Positions 5,906 to 8,088 of a DNA stretch of 8,088 bases are shown here, in pieces. Source of the DNA: DASVCS01 sp036381495 (GTDB lineage: Bacteria; Gemmatimonadota; Gemmatimonadetes; Longimicrobiales; RSA9); contig DASVCS010000129.1 of assembly GCA_036381495.1 (NCBI GenBank), forward strand, positions 1 to 8,088. Reading direction: 5' to 3'. How positions within the stretch are numbered: the stretch's first letter is position 1; the number at the start of each line of letters is the position of its first letter. The translations under genes were made by a program, and so were the position numbers. The notes below the pieces were generated by a model. The model ran no database searches. It saw only the letters and a list, made by a program, of their open reading frames with translations, and was not told the origin of the DNA.

Positions 5906-6133
5906 CTACCGCTCCTCGCGTTCGGCCCGCACCGCCGCGGCCGGCGATTCCGACGGGTACACCGGCGCCCGCTCTCGAATCCGCCGCAGCAGATCCCGGG
6001 GGTCGGGCCGCTCGATGGAGCGCCGCACCACGTCGAGCAGGTAGTCGGACAGGGTCATGCCGGCTCTCGCCGCGCGCGCCTTCAGCTCGCGGTGCAAGGG
6101 GTCGGGGACGTTTCGTATCTGGATCATCGCCAT
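5906..6133 (-). CDS. vapB: Ribbon-helix-helix antitoxin (FitA/VapB-like)
   Basis: This 75-residue protein is the antitoxin partner of the PIN toxin that follows it. Residues ~3-40 (MIQIRNVPDPLHRELKARAARAGMTLSDYLLDVV, quoted in part) form a ribbon-helix-helix DNA-binding unit: a short beta strand, then two helices, as in FitA-like antitoxins. Residues ~45-75 are charged and Pro-containing, and would wrap and inhibit the toxin. Starts at 6133 (MAMIQ) and 6127 (MIQ) are both possible. No good Shine-Dalgarno run suits 6133, while a weak AGG lies 9 nt before 6127. A consensus-like promoter would begin transcription almost at 6133, so leaderless translation is plausible. Such antitoxins normally autorepress with the toxin, and a dyad lies in the promoter. 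Confidence 0.88.
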   Translation of the reverse strand: MAMIQIRNVPDPLHRELKARAARAGMTLSDYLLDVVRRSIERPDPRDLLRRIRERAPVYPSESPAAAVRAEREER

Positions 6134-6139
6134 GCGCCT

Positions 6140-6168
6140 AACATGCGCACATGCGAGCCGCATGTCAA
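6140..6168 (-). promoter_or_regulatory. Promoter with overlapping operator of the vapBC-type operon
   Basis: Reading the minus strand, TTGACA (6168-6163) is a perfect -35 hexamer, followed after 17 bp by CATGTT (6145-6140), which ends 6 bp before the ATG at 6133. Between and across these lies an inverted repeat, ACATGC (6149-6154) and GCATGT (6160-6165), with another ACATGCG copy at 6141-6147. The site overlaps the -35 and spacer, as expected for antitoxin autorepression. The -10 is weak (3 of 6). Confidence 0.5.
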
Positions 6169-6321
6169 CGGGAACATCGCTCACGACGGCAGTCCACGGT
6201 TCACGACGATCGGGCTCGCGGCGGGGCGAGGGAATGGCAATTCGAGCACGGACGGTGGCGAGCACGACGCAACGGAGGCCGGGTTCAGGAGCGCGAGCGC
6301 GTGCGCGAGCTGGGAACTGTC

Positions 6322-6353
6322 GTCGCGTCATTTCGAAGTCGAACGCGCCCGCG
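6322..6353. repeat. Left copy of a 32-bp direct repeat
   Basis: This stretch matches 7356-7387 in the same orientation at 28 of 32 positions; the core is GTCGCGTCA and ACGCGCCCGCG with four substitutions between. It lies 17 bp beyond the stop codon of the Phd-PIN pair's toxin gene; the other copy is on the far side of the pair. Confidence 0.6.
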
Positions 6354-6369
6354 GCAGTCAAACCCGGCA

Positions 6370-6846
6370 TCAGCTCCGCGCGTCCACGACCTGCGGGGCC
6401 TGGTGCGACGTTGCGTACTCGATCAGCCGGGCGTCCGCCGTGACCAGCGGGAGGTCGTGCAGCAACGCTGCGGCGATCAACATACGGTCCGCCGGATCGT
6501 TGTGCAGCGCGTCCGACAGGCGCGTCGCCAGCAGCAGCACGTCCCGGTCGAGCGGCAGGAACGCGATGCCGGGCGCCCGCTCCGCGCGGCGGAACCACAC
6601 GCTCGCGTCGATCGACAGGGAAAGCTTGCCCCGTGCCGTCTTGACCGCGACCTCCCAGTACGAGATGTCCAGGACCCGCAGCGCGCCCCGGGCGCCGCTG
6701 CGCTCGAGCAGCTCGCGCAGCGCCGGCGCGATCCGCCCCGTGTCGCCCTCGAGCAGCCAGAGCCAGACGTGCGTGTCCAGCAGCAGCGGGCCGTCGTATC
6801 CGGTCAGCGCAGCCGCGTCACGCACCGGACCCAGCCCATTGCTCAC
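6370..6846 (-). CDS. vapC: PIN-domain toxin (Sll0205-like VapC)
   Basis: This 158-residue PIN-domain ribonuclease-type toxin has catalytic acidic residues at Asp24 (LLLDTHVWLWLL), Glu65 (ISYWEVAVKTARGKLSL), Asp120 (HNDPADRMLIAAAL) and Asp138 (LVTADARLIEY). WE.A.K...GKL and the H.DP.DR.LIA block mark the PIN subgroup usually paired with Phd/YefM antitoxins. The GTG start at 6846 overlaps the antitoxin stop as GTGA, indicating translational coupling. Relatives usually begin only a few residues before LLLDTH, so the first ~18 residues are an extension; a GTG seven codons later is an alternative start. Its sequence differs clearly from the other PIN toxin in the window, so the two are not recent duplicates. 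No terminator is seen after it. Confidence 0.88.
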   Translation of the reverse strand: MSNGLGPVRDAAALTGYDGPLLLDTHVWLWLLEGDTGRIAPALRELLERSGARGALRVLDISYWEVAVKTARGKLSLSIDASVWFRRAERAPGIAFLPLDRDVLLLATRLSDALHNDPADRMLIAAALLHDLPLVTADARLIEYATSHQAPQVVDARS

Positions 6847-7142
6847 GCCAGGTCGCCCCACGCCTCGAAGTCCGGCGCGACGATGTCGCCGTGCTCGATC
6901 ACCGTCCCGCGCAGGAACCCGAACGCGCTGGGCGCCGCCACGTCCGGCGCCACCAGCTTCGCCACGGGTCGACCCCGCTTGGTGATCAGGTACTGCGTCG
7001 TTCCGGCGCTGACCCTGTCCATCAGCTCCAGGCAGGTGTTCTTGAACACGCCCGCGGCGATCTCGACCACCTCGGGAGCGCTGGCGCCGCGCGGCGCCGC
7101 AGGCGCCCTGAGCGTCGCCTTCACGCGCTTCGCACCTGGCAT
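6843..7142 (-). CDS. Phd/YefM-family antitoxin
   Basis: This 99-residue antitoxin belongs with the adjacent PIN toxin. Residues ~26-66 are the Phd/YefM DNA-binding fold (VVEIAAGVFKNTCLELMDRV, then QYLITKRGRPVAKLV). Residues ~74-99 (FGFLRGTVIEHGDIVAP.FEAW) form the toxin-binding tail typical of this class. The first ~24 residues are a basic, Ala/Pro-rich extension that most relatives lack. The start is firm: GGAGG lies 6 nt before the ATG at 7142. The stop overlaps the toxin's GTG by four bases. Antitoxin and complex probably repress their own promoter; tandem CATGGCC repeats upstream are candidate binding sites. Confidence 0.9.
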   Translation of the reverse strand: MPGAKRVKATLRAPAAPRGASAPEVVEIAAGVFKNTCLELMDRVSAGTTQYLITKRGRPVAKLVAPDVAAPSAFGFLRGTVIEHGDIVAPDFEAWGDLA

Positions 7143-7208
7143 GGCTCGCCTCCATTCGTTCGGGCCCGCGGTCCGCGAGTTCCGGGTGCCGCAGGGCGCC
7201 CGGCCGAC

Positions 7209-7262
7209 GTCATGGCCACAGAGTCATGGCCACAGAGTCATGGCCATGGCCATGAATCATGG
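7209..7262. repeat. 14-bp tandem repeats with CATGGCCATG palindromes
   Basis: GTCATGGCCACAGA occurs at 7209-7222 and 7223-7236 with no gap. A third, partial copy (GTCATGGCCA, 7237-7246) runs into the palindrome CATGGCCATG (7239-7248), an overlapping CATG, then AATCATGG. It lies 67-120 bp upstream of the Phd-type antitoxin start. The period is not a multiple of three, so it is unlikely to be coding. It is a plausible multi-site operator or iteron-like binding array. Confidence 0.6.
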
Positions 7263-7345
7263 CTGCGGATCCGCGTGCGCGCAAGGGGGTGTGACGGGCG
7301 CGGTCGCGGTAGATCCAGTGCTCGTGCGACTCGTCGAGGGGCGAC

Positions 7346-7441
7346 TAGAGCGGTTGTCGCGTCACTTCGGAGCCGCACGCGCCCGCGAACCGGGCGCGGC
7401 GAGCGGCCGCGCGGCTCCGAACTCGCGGGCGGACCGCTCTA
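7346..7441. repeat. 96-bp nested inverted-repeat element
   Basis: The outer arms TAGAGCGGT (7346-7354) and ACCGCTCTA (7433-7441) are perfect complements. Inner arms TTCGGAGCCGC (7366-7376) and GCGGCTCCGAA (7411-7421) are also perfect, each separated from the outer arm by 11 unpaired positions. Inside these, GCGCCCG (7379-7385) and CGGGCGC (7391-7397) form a third stem with loop CGAAC. The symmetrical 9+11+11 layout argues for a folded or formerly mobile element (MITE-like or REP-like) rather than chance. No target-site duplication is evident. Confidence 0.55.
7356..7387. repeat. Right copy of the 32-bp direct repeat
   Basis: It matches 6322-6353 at 28 of 32 positions in direct orientation. 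The two copies bracket the Phd-PIN antitoxin-toxin pair, about 1.03 kb apart. This copy forms the left half of the nested inverted-repeat element; the left copy lacks the inverted partner. Confidence 0.6.
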
Positions 7442-7631
7442 AAAGGATGGCCGCTCGACCGGTTGGACACGGGGTCGGAGGGGGCGCGTATAGCTGCGAC
7501 GCGCAACGTCTCACATTTCGAGCCGACGGGCGTGCCGGTGGTGAACCCGTTCGAGGCGATGGCGAGCGGCGGGGCGTAGGCGGCCGTGCGGGCCGTCGTC
7601 GTGAACGTGATCGAGAGCGCCTCGAGAGTGG

Positions 7632-7651
7632 GCCGCGCCCTTCGGCGCGGC
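7632..7651. terminator. GC hairpin downstream of the NTF2-like gene
   Basis: GCCGCGCC (7632-7639) and GGCGCGGC (7644-7651) are perfect 8-bp arms around the loop CTTC, 11 bp past the stop of the minus-strand gene that ends at 7663. The position suits a terminator for that gene. There is no T-tract, as with the other hairpins in this window. Confidence 0.5.
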
Positions 7652-7662
7652 GCCGTGCCGGC

Positions 7663-8019
7663 TCAATGCTCGCGCGGCGCGTCCACCTCGTGCAGCGACT
7701 TCACCTTGCCGTCCGCCAGCCGCCAGATCGCCATCACGGCCAGCTCGTCCGTCCCGCCGTCGCGCTTCTCGCCCTCGAGCGTGTACGAGGTCACGACCTT
7801 GTCGTCGGCCGCGATCGGCTCCTCCCGGTCGGAGATGCGGAAGCGCTCGTAGTCGCGCATGTATCGGGCGAGGCGATCGGAGTAGCCACGCAGGTCGGTG
7901 CGGCGGCCGTTGACCACGTGCTCGAAGTCCGGCGCGAAGTACCGGGAGAGGATGCGGTCGTCGATCCGGTTCTCGGCGAACGCATCGGTGATCTCGTTGA
8001 CGATCCGTACGTTGTCCAA
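7663..8019 (-). CDS. SnoaL/NTF2-like protein
   Basis: This 118-residue protein has the layout of the SnoaL-like/nuclear transport factor 2 superfamily. It has an N-terminal helix (VRIVNEITDAFAENRIDDRILSRYFAPDFEHVVNG, quoted in part), the early motif DFEHVVNGRRTDLRGY, a helix (SDRLARYMRDY), and then curved strands ending AVMAIWRLADGKVKSLHEVDAP. The family covers small cone-shaped barrels used as hydrolases, isomerases, cyclases or ligand binders. The catalytic residues are too variable to name a reaction, and there is no signal peptide. The start is TTG at 8019, with a strong GGGAGGT run 5 nt upstream; no ATG fits better. It has no obvious functional link to the toxin-antitoxin genes, from which 520 bp separate it, and is probably monocistronic. 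Confidence 0.8.
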   Translation of the reverse strand: MDNVRIVNEITDAFAENRIDDRILSRYFAPDFEHVVNGRRTDLRGYSDRLARYMRDYERFRISDREEPIAADDKVVTSYTLEGEKRDGGTDELAVMAIWRLADGKVKSLHEVDAPREH

Positions 8020-8042
8020 GCTCCACCTCCCGTTGCGCGCGA

Positions 8043-8050
8043 TGCATGCA
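8043..8050. promoter_or_regulatory. TGCATGCA palindrome upstream of the NTF2-like gene
   Basis: This 8-bp perfect palindrome lies 24-31 bp upstream of the TTG start and is flanked by GTTGC (8033-8037) and GCAAC (8048-8052). It could be part of an operator, but it is short and no promoter boxes are clear. Confidence 0.25.
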
Positions 8051-8067
8051 ACAGGCGGACCAGGTGC

Positions 8068-8086
8068 GGGGGGGGTGGGGGCGGGG
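8068..8086 (+). other. G-rich tract, possible G-quadruplex
   Basis: Runs of 8, 5 and 4 guanines separated by single T and C bases fit the G3+N1-7 pattern with four G-tracts, if the first run is split. It lies about 50 bp upstream of the NTF2-like gene, on its non-template-complement side (the C-rich strand is the coding sense). It is cut off close to the window edge. Confidence 0.35.
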
Positions 8087-8088
8087 CG

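Larger units (their letters stand above)
7143..7662. other. 520-bp region without a convincing gene
   Basis: Both strands have open frames here, but none has a ribosome-binding site plus a recognisable domain. From left to right it holds the antitoxin's ribosome-binding site (7148-7152), a 14-bp tandem repeat with palindromic cores (7209-7262), a 96-bp nested inverted repeat (7346-7441) that includes the second copy of the 32-bp direct repeat, a possibly decayed coding stretch on the plus strand around 7440-7630, and a terminator-like hairpin (7632-7651). The density of repeats next to a toxin-antitoxin pair suggests insertion scars or regulatory DNA. Confidence 0.5.

Noticed and set aside
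6134..6598. Upstream in-frame extension of the FitA/VapB-like antitoxin
   Set aside because: The extension is Arg/Pro-rich, crosses the toxin gene of the other pair and the promoter/operator, and the RHH family starts at about 6133 or 6127.
6843..6846. Frameshift between Phd antitoxin and PIN toxin
   Set aside because: The GTGA overlap is a normal stop/start coupling in TA operons; both proteins are complete.
5441..6985. Long plus-strand open frame across the toxin-antitoxin region
   Set aside because: It runs antisense through two clear TA pairs and an intergenic region; composition is Arg/Ser-rich and there is no domain or ribosome-binding site. It is open because of high GC content.
7209..7262. 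CRISPR-like array
   Set aside because: Units are only 14 bp and directly abutting, with no spacers and no cas genes nearby.
7143..7662. tRNA or attachment site near the TA cassette
   Set aside because: The nested stems do not form a cloverleaf, no TTCGA-type T-loop context fits, and no integrase is present.

Overview
The window is very GC-rich (roughly 70% by eye) and gene-dense, with strong G/C bias at third codon positions. Three things point to a free-living, Gram-negative-type bacterium: two probably exported beta-propeller proteins, one with a lipoprotein-like signal; two PIN-domain toxin-antitoxin pairs; and a peptide with a lasso-type leader. Gemmatimonadota or a similar high-GC soil or water phylum is my best guess. 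It rests on gene style only; there is no rRNA or housekeeping marker here.

Left part (1-2500): the 3' end of an NmrA/SDR-type NAD(P)-binding protein on the + strand. It converges on a TolB/PD40-propeller lipoprotein on the - strand. A 69-bp intergenic region then separates that gene from a divergent LuxR-type regulator on the + strand. A 14-bp perfect hairpin closes the LuxR gene against the next convergent gene.

Middle (2500-4950): on the - strand, a 76-aa peptide gene with a lasso-peptide-like leader sits 60 bp upstream of a 592-aa secreted protein with seven RCC1-type blades. The two may form one transcript. The leader spacing (W..P.V...P.....T) and an acidic pair at core positions 7/8 are the most distinctive signals in the window. 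No lasso cyclase, protease or RRE gene is present. The ~360 bp upstream holds no gene but has a hairpin and a perfect CATTCCAC-N6-GTGGAATG dyad.

Right part (4945-7142), all on the - strand and read right to left: a Phd/YefM-type antitoxin and PIN toxin with GTGA-overlapping stop and start; a 235-bp gap; a ribbon-helix-helix (FitA/VapB-like) antitoxin; a second PIN toxin; a TfoX-N-domain protein; and a small unrecognised ORF. The last four are tightly spaced and look like one operon. A 32-bp direct repeat (28/32 identical) flanks the Phd-PIN pair, suggesting it arrived or moved as a cassette. A 14-bp tandem repeat and a 96-bp nested inverted repeat lie upstream of its antitoxin.

Far right (7143-8088): about 520 bp without a convincing gene, then a SnoaL/NTF2-like protein on the - strand with a TTG start behind a strong Shine-Dalgarno sequence. 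A G-rich tract ends the window.
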